From an uncultured Lachnospiraceae bacterium (GTDB taxonomy: Bacteria > Bacillota > Clostridia > Lachnospirales > Lachnospiraceae), in the NCBI GenBank assembly GCA_947651335.1, contig CANSYV010000077.1, positions 1 to 6,788 of the forward strand: DNA of 6,788 nt, in the 5' to 3' direction. A program made the translations under genes and the position numbers. Of the stretch, positions 1 through 6,788 are shown piece after piece. The notes beneath the pieces are model-generated. The model saw only the letters and a list, made by a program, of their open reading frames with translations, did not search any database and was not told the DNA's origin. Each line of letters begins with the position of its first letter. Positions within the stretch are counted from its first letter, which is position 1.

Positions 1-64
1 GGCGCGGACAAACGCGAGGAAGCGCTAATTCGAAATAACAATCCAAGACAAAGGAGAAATTGAT
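1..64 (+). other. Leader upstream of telA, possible tail of an upstream gene
   Basis: This short stretch precedes the telA start codon. All three forward frames are open at the left edge and stop soon after: frame 2 at 26-28 (TAA), frame 3 at 36-38 (TAA) and frame 1 at 61-63 (TGA). Any of them could be the last codons of an upstream gene, and 8 to 20 codons are too few to choose or name it. TelA-family genes are often preceded by an XpaC-like gene, which would be a natural candidate, but nothing visible here confirms that. No convincing promoter or terminator hairpin was seen. Confidence 0.4.
51..56 (+). promoter_or_regulatory. Ribosome binding site for telA
   Basis: AAGGAG lies 8 bases before the ATG at 65, a near-ideal Shine-Dalgarno match and spacing. 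It supports the ATG at 65 over the in-frame ATG at codon 5 of the same protein. Confidence 0.85.
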
Positions 65-1222
65 ATGAGCGAGGAAATGAAAAGTTTTGATGCTTTTGCA
101 GATGAGATGCCGGTTCCCACACTGACATTGGAACCGGAGATAGAGCCGTCCCTTCCGGTGGAGGAACCGGTGAAGGAGCCGGAGGTGAAAGTGGAGGAGC
201 CCAAGCTGACTCCCCAGGAACAGAAAATGGTGGATGATTTTGCCAAACAGATTGACCTGACCAACAGCAATCTGATTCTCCAGTATGGAGTGAGCACCCA
301 GAAGAAAATGGCGGATTTTTCAGAAGCGGCCCTGTCCAATGTGGAGACCCAGGAGCTGGGGGAAGCCGGGGATTTGATTCTGAATCTGGTTCAGGAGCTG
401 AAAGGATTTGACGACCAGGAAGAAGAAAAGGGATTTCTTGGCTTTTTCAAAAAGAATGCCAATAAAATCAGCGCCATGAAAGCCAAGTATGCCAAGGCAG
501 AGGTAAATGTGAACCGGATTGTGGAATCCCTGGAGAAACATCAGGTGCGTCTGATGAAAGACACTGCCACACTGGATAAAATGTACGCGCTGAATTTGAA
601 TTATTACAAAGAATTATCCATGTATATACTGGCAGGGAAGAAAAAGCTGAATGAAGTCCGCAGTACCCAGTTAAAAGAGCTGATGGACAAAGCCCAGGCC
701 AGCGGCCTGCCGGAAGACGCCCAGGCGGCGAAGGATCTGGACAGTATGTGCAACCGGTTTGAGAAAAAGATTCATGACCTGGATCTGACCCGGATGATTT
801 CCATTCAGACAGCGCCCCAGATCAGGCTGGTTCAAAATAACGATACCATGATGGTGGAGAAGATTCAGACCACCCTGGTAAACACCATTCCCCTGTGGAA
901 AAGCCAGATGGTGCTGGCGCTGGGAATTGCCCATTCCCACGATGCCGCCAGGGCACAGCGGGCGGTGACTGATATGACCAATGAACTGCTGAAGAAAAAT
1001 GCGGATACGCTGAAAATGGCCACTATCGAGACTGCGAAAGAGTCTGAACGGGGAATCGTGGACATGGAGACTTTAAAACACACCAACGAGTCCCTGATTC
1101 AGACCCTGGACGAGGTGCTGAAAATTCAGAAAGAAGGCCATCAGAAGCGGGCAGAGGCGGAAGTTCAGCTACAGAAGATGGAGAACGAATTAAAACATAA
1201 ACTGCTGGAAATCCAGAAATAA
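65..1222 (+). CDS. telA: Toxic anion resistance protein, TelA/YceH family
   Basis: This is a complete 385-aa TelA-family protein. The family is named after plasmid tellurite resistance; chromosomal members in Firmicutes (YceH of Bacillus, TelA of Listeria) are linked to envelope stress and tolerance of cell-wall-active agents, and the biochemical activity is unknown. Residues about 15-50 are a proline- and glutamate-rich, probably disordered segment. Residues about 50-385 are almost entirely helical and charged, with family hallmarks: the GFLGFFKK segment (123-130), the region about 165-195 with LNYYKEL (178-184), TIPLWKSQ (274-281) followed by the LALGIAH stretch, and ETAKESERG (322-330). 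The C-terminal 60 residues look like coiled coil. No signal peptide or membrane segment is visible, so it is probably cytoplasmic. The length is close to the usual 350-400 aa. The start is set by the AAGGAG site. ispG follows after 36 bases without a visible terminator. The family call is firm; the role in tellurite or antibiotic tolerance here is inference. Confidence 0.93.
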   Translation: MSEEMKSFDAFADEMPVPTLTLEPEIEPSLPVEEPVKEPEVKVEEPKLTPQEQKMVDDFAKQIDLTNSNLILQYGVSTQKKMADFSEAALSNVETQELGEAGDLILNLVQELKGFDDQEEEKGFLGFFKKNANKISAMKAKYAKAEVNVNRIVESLEKHQVRLMKDTATLDKMYALNLNYYKELSMYILAGKKKLNEVRSTQLKELMDKAQASGLPEDAQAAKDLDSMCNRFEKKIHDLDLTRMISIQTAPQIRLVQNNDTMMVEKIQTTLVNTIPLWKSQMVLALGIAHSHDAARAQRAVTDMTNELLKKNADTLKMATIETAKESERGIVDMETLKHTNESLIQTLDEVLKIQKEGHQKRAEAEVQLQKMENELKHKLLEIQK

Positions 1223-1248
1223 CGTATTCTGGAGTGTGTCCGGGGACT

Positions 1249-1253
1249 GGAGG
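1249..1253 (+). promoter_or_regulatory. Ribosome binding site for ispG
   Basis: GGAGG stands 5 bases before the ATG at 1259. It fixes the ispG start in the 36-base gap after telA. The gap contains only a GTCC/GGAC inverted repeat with a two-base loop, too tight to be a terminator, so read-through from telA is likely. Confidence 0.85.
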
Positions 1254-1258
1254 AAATC

Positions 1259-2314
1259 ATGCACAGAGAGCATACAAAAGTGGTAACCATCGGCGGCTGT
1301 CAAATCGGGGGAGGCAGTCCTGTCCGGATTCAGTCTATGACCAATACCAAGACTGAGGACGTGGAGGCCACAGTAAAACAGATTCTGGAGCTGGAGGAGG
1401 CAGGCTGTGAGATCATCCGCTGTACCGTGCCCACCCAGGAAGCGGCCCAGGCTCTGGCAAAAATCAAACAGCAGATTCATATCCCCCTTGTGGCGGATAT
1501 CCACTTTGACTACCGCATGGCTATTGCGGCTATGGAAAACGGCGCGGATAAGATTCGGATTAATCCGGGAAATATCGGCGGCCGGGAACGGATAGGCGCT
1601 GTGGTGGAGGCGGCCAGGAAGCGCCAGGTTCCCATCCGGGTGGGGGTGAACAGCGGATCACTGGAAAAGGAGCTGCTGAAGAAATACCAGGGAGTCACGG
1701 CCGAAGGGCTGGTGGAGAGCGCTCTGGACAAGGTGCGTATGGTGGAAGCGTTTGACTACGACAATCTGGTGATCAGCATCAAATCCTCTGATGTGAACAT
1801 GTGTGTGAGAGCCCATGAGCTGCTGGCGCAGCAGACCCGTTACCCCATTCATGTGGGAATCACGGAAGCGGGAACCCTGTATTCAGGAAATATCAAGTCC
1901 GCTGTAGGGCTGGGAATTATTCTCTATCAGGGAATCGGGGATACCATCCGGGTATCTCTCACAGGGCCTCCGGTGGAGGAGATTAAATCCGCGAAGATGA
2001 TTCTGAAGACCCTGGGACTGCGCAGGAAAGGAGTGGAAGTGGTTTCCTGTCCTACCTGCGGCCGCACGGAGATTGACTTAATCGGCCTGGCCAGCCAGGT
2101 GGAACAGATGGTCCAGGACATGCCCCTGAATATCAAAGTGGCGGTGATGGGCTGTCCCGTCAATGGGCCGGGAGAGGCCAGAGAAGCAGATATCGGCGTT
2201 GCCGGGGGAAAAGGCGTGGGCCTTTTGTTCCGCAGAGGAGAGATTATAAAAAAGGTGCCGGAATCAGAGATTCTGGGCTGTCTGAAAGAGGAACTGCTGC
2301 ACTGGAAGGAATAG
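1259..2314 (+). CDS. ispG: (E)-4-hydroxy-3-methylbut-2-enyl-diphosphate synthase (IspG/GcpE)
   Basis: IspG reductively opens 2-C-methyl-D-erythritol 2,4-cyclodiphosphate to HMBPP, the penultimate step of the MEP pathway to isoprenoids (undecaprenyl phosphate, quinones, tRNA prenylation). It is a cytosolic enzyme that takes electrons from flavodoxin or ferredoxin. The 351-aa length fits the short bacterial form lacking the extra middle domain of plant and some other homologues. Residues about 5-245 form the TIM barrel, with IQSMTNT (24-30), VADIHFDYR (78-86), KIRINPGNIG (98-107) and GITEAG (200-205). Residues about 255-345 form the iron-sulfur domain. The cluster ligands are all visible: C264 and C267 in CPTCGR, C299 in GCPVNGPGE, and E306 in the same motif. 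Their spacing matches E. coli IspG (C270, C273, C305, E312) with a constant offset of six. polC begins 6 bases after the stop codon, so the two are very probably translated from one mRNA. No truncation or odd residue was seen. Confidence 0.97.
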   Translation: MHREHTKVVTIGGCQIGGGSPVRIQSMTNTKTEDVEATVKQILELEEAGCEIIRCTVPTQEAAQALAKIKQQIHIPLVADIHFDYRMAIAAMENGADKIRINPGNIGGRERIGAVVEAARKRQVPIRVGVNSGSLEKELLKKYQGVTAEGLVESALDKVRMVEAFDYDNLVISIKSSDVNMCVRAHELLAQQTRYPIHVGITEAGTLYSGNIKSAVGLGIILYQGIGDTIRVSLTGPPVEEIKSAKMILKTLGLRRKGVEVVSCPTCGRTEIDLIGLASQVEQMVQDMPLNIKVAVMGCPVNGPGEAREADIGVAGGKGVGLLFRRGEIIKKVPESEILGCLKEELLHWKE

Positions 2315-2317
2315 GGG
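2304..2317 (+). promoter_or_regulatory. Ribosome binding region for polC, overlapping the ispG stop
   Basis: Two purine-rich stretches lie here: GGAAGGA (2304-2310), inside the last ispG codons, and AGGGG (2313-2317), spanning the ispG stop. The first is 10 bases from the GTG at 2321 and 16 from the ATG at 2327. The second is 3 bases from the GTG and 9 from the ATG. The site therefore does not by itself settle the polC start, but its overlap with ispG suggests translational coupling. Confidence 0.6.
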
Positions 2318-2320
2318 CTG

Positions 2321-5300
2321 GTGAAAATGGATAAAAAGTTTTTCGAAGTATTTCCCAATCTGAAAGTGGATGGCAATGTGAGGGAATGGCTGGAGGCGGC
2401 TTTTGTCACCCGGGTGACCTGTAACCGGGAGAGGACCCTTCTGAGAGTTTATCTCTCCAGCGACCGGTGGATTCATAAGAAGTATATTTTTCAGCTGGAG
2501 GAACAGATACGCCGCCAGTTTTTCGGACAGACGGATGTGAAAGTGAAAATCATCGAGCGTTTTCTTCTGTCCCGTCAGTATACGCCGGAAAATTTTATGG
2601 ATATTTATAAATCCAGCATGCTCTTGGAGCTGAAGGCTTATAACCAGCTGGAGCACAACCTGTTCCAGGCGTCACAGATGGAATTTTCCCAGGAGCACAG
2701 CCTGCGCCTTCGGATTCCGGATTCCATGGTGGCCCGGGAGAAAGGGGAAGTTCTGGTGGAGTACCTGGAGAAAGTATTCTGCGAGCGCTGCGGCATGGAT
2801 TTGAAAGTGGAGCCGGAATTTACAGCCCATGAGGAGAGCAGATACCGCAGGAATGCGGAAAAGAAAATCCAGCAGGAAGTGGAGCAGGTGATCCGCCGCG
2901 CCTCCAAGGAAAGCGCGGGGGAGGAACCCAGGCAGCCCAAGAAGAAGGTGCCAGCCGGAAAAACTGCCCAGGAGGCTGCCAGACGCTCCGGCGATCCCAG
3001 TCTGGTCTACGGCAGGGATTTTGAGGGGGATGCGGTTCCCCTGGAGACCATTGCCGGGGAGATGGGGGAAGTGATTATCCGGGGAAAAGTGATTTCCTAT
3101 GACGAGCGGGAGATCCGGGGGGAAAAGAAGATTCTGATTTTTGCAGTGACGGATTTTACAGACACCATTGTGGTGAAAATGTTTCTGGAGGGCACGCTGG
3201 TTCCCCAGATAAAAGAATCTGTCCATACAGGAGCTTTTCTGAAAATCAAAGGAGTCACCACCATTGACCGCTTTGACGGGGAACTGACCATCGGGTCAGT
3301 GAGGGGAATCCGGAAAATCTCTGATTTTACGGCAAAGCGGATGGACACCAATCCGGAAAAGCGGGTGGAGCTCCACTGCCATACCAAGATGAGCGATATG
3401 GACGGGGTAACAGATGCCAAAGACCTGGTGAAACGGGCTTACGAGTGGGGGCATAAGGCCATTGCCATCACAGACCATGGGGTGGTGCAGTCCTTCCCGG
3501 AAGCGTTCCACTGTTTTGACGCCTGGGGGGGATGCGTGCCTCCGGAGGCGGACTTTAAGGTGATTTACGGCATGGAAGCCTACCTGGTGGATGACACAAA
3601 AGGCATGGTGGAAAACGGGAAAGGGCAGGATTTCTCCGGCAGGTTTGTGGTGTTTGACCTGGAGACCACAGGTTTCAGCCCCCTGGCCAATCAGATTATT
3701 GAAATCGGGGCAGTGCTGGTGGAGGATGGGCGGATTACGGACCGCTTTTCCACATTTGTCAACCCCCATGTGCCCATTCCTTACCGGATCGAACAGCTGA
3801 CAGGAATCTCGGATTCCATGGTGATGGACGCGCCGGATATTGAGACTGTGCTGCCGGAATTTCTAAAATTCTGCCAAGGGGCTGTGCTGGCGGCGCACAA
3901 TGCCTCCTTTGACGTGGGATTTGTGGAGAGAAACTGCCAGCGGCTGGGGCTTCCTTTTGATTTTACTTCTGTGGACACAGTGGGAATGGCCCGGTTTCTC
4001 CTTCCCGCGTTAAACCGGTTTAAGCTGGATACCGTTGCCAAGGCCCTGCAGATTCCCCTATACAATCATCACCGGGCAGTGGACGACGCGGCCTGCACAG
4101 CGGAGATTTTCGTAAAATTCGTGGACATGTGCCGGGAGAGGGAGATCTACGATTTGGAGGAGCTGAACCGGCAGGGAAGTGTGTCAGAGGACCAGATTAA
4201 GAAACTGCCCACCTATCACGCCATTATCCTGGCCACAAGTGAGGCTGGGCGGGTGAATCTGTATAAACTGGTTTCCCTGTCCCATCTTAAGTATTACCAC
4301 CGCAGTCCCCGTGTGCCAAAGAGCGTGTTTTTAAAACACCGGGAGGGCCTGCTCATCGGCAGCGCCTGTGAGGCCGGAGAGCTGTACCAGGCAGTGTTAA
4401 ACGATGCCCCGGACCAGGAGATTGCCCGGCTGGTGTCCTTTTATGACTATCTGGAAATACAGCCTCTGGGGAACAACAAATTTATGATCGCCAGCGATAA
4501 GACGGAAGTGGACTCCATGGAAGACCTGATGGAGATCAACCGGAAAATTGTGAAGCTGGGGGAGCAGTTTGACAAGCCGGTGGTGGGCACCTGCGATGTG
4601 CACTTTATGGACCCGGAGGATGAAGTCTACCGGAGAATCATCATGGCCGGAAAGGGATTTACCGACGCAGACGACCAGGCGCCTCTGTATCTGCGGACTA
4701 CAGAGGAAATGCTGGAGGAATTCCGGTATCTGGGGGACGAGAAGGCGGAGGAAGTGGTGATTACCAATCCCAATAAGATTGCGGATATGTGTGAGAAGAT
4801 TTCACCCATCCATCCGGACAAATTCCCGCCTGTGATTGAGAATTCAGACCAGGATTTAAGAGATATCTGCCTGAACAAAGCCCATGAGATTTACGGGGAA
4901 ACCCTGCCGAAGATTGTGGAGGAACGGCTGAACAAAGAACTGCACTCCATTATTTCCAACGGGTATGCGGTGATGTATATCATTGCCCAAAAATTGGTGT
5001 GGAAGTCCAATGAGGACGGATATCTGGTGGGCTCCAGGGGGTCTGTGGGTTCCTCCCTTGCCGCCACCATGGCGGGGATTACAGAGGTAAATCCTCTGCC
5101 GCCCCATTATTACTGTAAGAAATGCCATTACAGCGACTTCGATTCCCCGGAGGTGAAGGCCTTTGTGGGCAGGGTGGGGTGCGACATGCCGGACAAAGTG
5201 TGCCCAAATTGCGGCGAGCCCCTGAAAAAAGACGGGTTTGACATTCCCTTTGAGACGTTTTTAGGCTTTAAGGGGGATAAAGAACCGGATATTGACCTGA

Positions 5301-6727
5301 ATTTTTCCGGGGAATACCAGGCGTCAGCCCACCGCTATACGGAGGAAATCTTCGGAAAGGGGCAGACCTTCAAGGCGGGGACCATCGGCACCCTGGCGGA
5401 GAAGACCGCCTTCGGGTATGTGAAAAATTACTTCGAAGAGCGGGGAATGAGAAAGCGCAACTGTGAAATCAGCCGGATTGTCCAGGGGTGTACGGGGATT
5501 CGCAGAACTACAGGACAGCACCCGGGGGGGATCATTGTGCTTCCCCTGGGGGAAGAGATTGAAAAGTTTACGCCTGTACAGCACCCGGCCAATGACGTGA
5601 ATTCCGGCATTGTCACCACCCATTTTGACTATCATTCCATTGACGGCAATCTGCTGAAGCTGGATATTCTGGGGCACGACGATCCCACGATGATCCGTAT
5701 GCTGGAGGATTTGACGGGAACCAGCGCCAAGGACGTGCCTCTGGACCAGCCGGATGTGATGTCTCTTTTTTCCAGCACAGAGGCTCTGGGGATTACGCCG
5801 GAGGACATTGGGGGGTGTCCCCTGGGGGCTCTGGGTATTCCGGAGTTTGGCACAGAGTTTGTTATTCAGATGCTGTTGGACACCAAGCCCGCCTGTTTCT
5901 CTGATCTCATCCGGATTTCCGGGCTGTCCCACGGCACCAATGTGTGGCTGGGCAATGCCCAGGTGCTGATTCAGGAGGGGAAAGCCACCATCTCCACAGC
6001 CATCTGTACCAGAGATGATATTATGACATATCTGATCAATCAGGGAGTGGAGAGCAGCCAGGCATTCACTATTATGGAGAGTGTGCGGAAAGGAAAAGGC
6101 CTGAAACCGGAGTGGGAGGAAGTGATGAAGGAAAACAATGTGCCGGACTGGTATATCTGGTCCTGCAAGCAGATTTCCTACATGTTTCCCAAAGCCCATG
6201 CGGCGGCCTATGTGATGATGGCTTACAGGATCGCCTGGTATAAGATTTTTCACCCGCTGGCCTATTACGCGGCATTTTTCAGCATCCGCGCCACGTCCTT
6301 TTCCTATGAGCTCATGTGCCAGGGAAAGGAGAAGCTGGAGTACCATATGCAGTCTTTCAAGGCAAAAGGGGATGCTCTGACGAAAAAGGAGCAGGACACC
6401 GTGAAGGATATGCGAATTGTCCAGGAGATGTATGCACGGGGGTTTTCCTTTGTGCCCATTGATATTTATGAATCCGAGGCCCACAGATTTGCCATTGTGG
6501 ATGGAAAACTGAGGCCGCCTCTGGACTGTATTGAGGGGCTGGGGGATAAGGCGGCGGACGCGGTGGTGGAAGCGGCAAGGGAGGGGAAATTCTTGTCCAT
6601 TGACGATTTCCGCCAGCGGACCAAGGTGAGCAAGACAGTGATTGATTTGATGGAGGAGATGCATTTGTTTGGGGATATCCCTCAGTCCAATCAGATATCT
6701 TTGTTTGACAATCTGCTGTCTGTGTAG
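2321..6727 (+). CDS. polC: DNA polymerase III PolC-type, alpha subunit with 3'-5' exonuclease
   Basis: PolC is the main chromosomal replicase of Firmicutes, working at the fork with the beta clamp and DnaE. Length is 1468 aa from GTG at 2321 (1466 from ATG at 2327), slightly above B. subtilis PolC (1437). Numbering from the GTG, the order is: N-terminal domain about 1-175; charged linker about 178-228; OB fold about 247-335; PHP domain about 348-430 and 630-770, split by the exonuclease at about 440-605; then the polymerase core. The DEDDh exonuclease is intact: D446 and E448 in FDLETTG, D531 in HNASFD, H584 and D589 in HHRAVDDA. The PHP metal site appears complete (H352, H354, H386, E419, H633, C683, D759, H761). 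The core shows GSRGSVGSS (904-912), a zinc finger (C932, C935, C961, C964), catalytic D990 and D992 in PDIDLNF and D1115 in KLDILGHDD, and YMFPKAHAAAY in the fingers. Near the end are a helix-hairpin-helix (about 1403-1421) and a clamp-binding QISLF (1458-1462). No frameshift was seen. Confidence 0.98.
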   Translation: MKMDKKFFEVFPNLKVDGNVREWLEAAFVTRVTCNRERTLLRVYLSSDRWIHKKYIFQLEEQIRRQFFGQTDVKVKIIERFLLSRQYTPENFMDIYKSSMLLELKAYNQLEHNLFQASQMEFSQEHSLRLRIPDSMVAREKGEVLVEYLEKVFCERCGMDLKVEPEFTAHEESRYRRNAEKKIQQEVEQVIRRASKESAGEEPRQPKKKVPAGKTAQEAARRSGDPSLVYGRDFEGDAVPLETIAGEMGEVIIRGKVISYDEREIRGEKKILIFAVTDFTDTIVVKMFLEGTLVPQIKESVHTGAFLKIKGVTTIDRFDGELTIGSVRGIRKISDFTAKRMDTNPEKRVELHCHTKMSDMDGVTDAKDLVKRAYEWGHKAIAITDHGVVQSFPEAFHCFDAWGGCVPPEADFKVIYGMEAYLVDDTKGMVENGKGQDFSGRFVVFDLETTGFSPLANQIIEIGAVLVEDGRITDRFSTFVNPHVPIPYRIEQLTGISDSMVMDAPDIETVLPEFLKFCQGAVLAAHNASFDVGFVERNCQRLGLPFDFTSVDTVGMARFLLPALNRFKLDTVAKALQIPLYNHHRAVDDAACTAEIFVKFVDMCREREIYDLEELNRQGSVSEDQIKKLPTYHAIILATSEAGRVNLYKLVSLSHLKYYHRSPRVPKSVFLKHREGLLIGSACEAGELYQAVLNDAPDQEIARLVSFYDYLEIQPLGNNKFMIASDKTEVDSMEDLMEINRKIVKLGEQFDKPVVGTCDVHFMDPEDEVYRRIIMAGKGFTDADDQAPLYLRTTEEMLEEFRYLGDEKAEEVVITNPNKIADMCEKISPIHPDKFPPVIENSDQDLRDICLNKAHEIYGETLPKIVEERLNKELHSIISNGYAVMYIIAQKLVWKSNEDGYLVGSRGSVGSSLAATMAGITEVNPLPPHYYCKKCHYSDFDSPEVKAFVGRVGCDMPDKVCPNCGEPLKKDGFDIPFETFLGFKGDKEPDIDLNFSGEYQASAHRYTEEIFGKGQTFKAGTIGTLAEKTAFGYVKNYFEERGMRKRNCEISRIVQGCTGIRRTTGQHPGGIIVLPLGEEIEKFTPVQHPANDVNSGIVTTHFDYHSIDGNLLKLDILGHDDPTMIRMLEDLTGTSAKDVPLDQPDVMSLFSSTEALGITPEDIGGCPLGALGIPEFGTEFVIQMLLDTKPACFSDLIRISGLSHGTNVWLGNAQVLIQEGKATISTAICTRDDIMTYLINQGVESSQAFTIMESVRKGKGLKPEWEEVMKENNVPDWYIWSCKQISYMFPKAHAAAYVMMAYRIAWYKIFHPLAYYAAFFSIRATSFSYELMCQGKEKLEYHMQSFKAKGDALTKKEQDTVKDMRIVQEMYARGFSFVPIDIYESEAHRFAIVDGKLRPPLDCIEGLGDKAADAVVEAAREGKFLSIDDFRQRTKVSKTVIDLMEEMHLFGDIPQSNQISLFDNLLSV

Positions 6728-6788
6728 ATTTGCGGTGATTTTAATGGAAGTAATGATAATTGCTGTTTTAGTTTATTTGAAAGCTGAT
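6728..6788. other. AT-rich region after polC
   Basis: After the polC stop the composition changes sharply: 17 of 61 bases are G or C, while the genes before it are visibly richer in G and C. No stem followed by a T-run is seen, so no terminator can be called inside the window; one may lie just beyond. A 15-codon reading frame from ATG at 6744 is open to the edge but lacks a ribosome binding site. A GATAAT hexamer at 6755-6760 resembles a -10 box but has only a poor -35 partner (TTGCGG, 6730-6735) at 19 bases. This looks like an intergenic region and the probable end of the cluster. Confidence 0.5.

Noticed and set aside
1223..1258. Terminator or promoter between telA and ispG
   Set aside because: The only inverted repeat (GTCC/GGAC, 1238-1247) has a two-base loop and no T-run, and no convincing -35/-10 pair fits in the 36 bases.
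1407..1595. 62-aa plus-strand frame inside ispG
   Set aside because: It is an alternative frame of a well-conserved enzyme; the composition (R, W, P) is typical of an out-of-frame translation.
1927..2409. 160-aa minus-strand open frame across the ispG-polC junction
   Set aside because: It is antisense to the IspG iron-sulfur domain, rich in S, P, T and R, and without a recognisable domain.
2672..3226. 184-aa minus-strand open frame opposite the polC N-terminal region
   Set aside because: It lies fully inside polC, shows no recognisable motif and has shadow-like composition.
5324..6664. 446-aa open frame on the minus strand opposite the polC 3' half
   Set aside because: It is antisense to the conserved catalytic core of PolC and its protein is rich in H, P, L, G and N, as expected for a reverse-strand shadow of biased codons. 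No recognisable domain was seen.
6744..6788. Start of a small gene after polC
   Set aside because: The ATG opens 15 codons to the edge, but there is no Shine-Dalgarno sequence and the stretch is too short to judge.
1..6788. CRISPR array, tRNA or rRNA, insertion sequence, prophage or toxin-antitoxin genes
   Set aside because: Over 98 percent of the window is taken up by three intact genes of known families; no direct-repeat array, cloverleaf, transposase motif or terminal inverted repeat was seen.

Overview
The window looks like chromosomal DNA from a moderately GC-rich member of the Clostridia, most likely Lachnospiraceae. The main reason is a complete PolC-type DNA polymerase III (exonuclease inserted in the PHP domain, N-terminal OB fold), a form typical of Firmicutes and their relatives. 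The non-mevalonate isoprenoid gene ispG next to polC and strong purine-rich ribosome binding sites fit the same group. The family-level assignment is an inference from protein flavour and gene order; no search was run.

Layout: three complete genes fill almost the whole window, all on the + strand. Bases 1-64 are a short leader, possibly including the very end of an upstream gene, with a ribosome binding site. Bases 65-1222 encode a TelA/YceH-family 'toxic anion resistance' protein of 385 aa. After 36 bases comes ispG (1259-2314, 351 aa), the [4Fe-4S] enzyme of the penultimate step of the MEP isoprenoid pathway. Only 6 bases later comes polC (2321-6727, 1468 aa), the replicative polymerase with built-in 3'-5' proofreading. 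Bases 6728-6788 are AT-rich (17 of 61 bases G or C) and non-coding as far as can be seen.

The genes share direction, the gaps are short, and no terminator-like hairpin is visible between them, so co-transcription of telA, ispG and polC is likely. They are not one pathway. ispG-polC adjacency is a familiar housekeeping arrangement in Firmicutes, often downstream of dxr and rseP. Here the gene directly upstream is telA, which is the main contextual oddity.

All catalytic and metal-binding residues checked by eye in IspG and PolC are present, and no frameshift, pseudogene, mobile element, CRISPR array, RNA gene or phage trace was seen. I found no convincing undescribed system; the findings below are modest.
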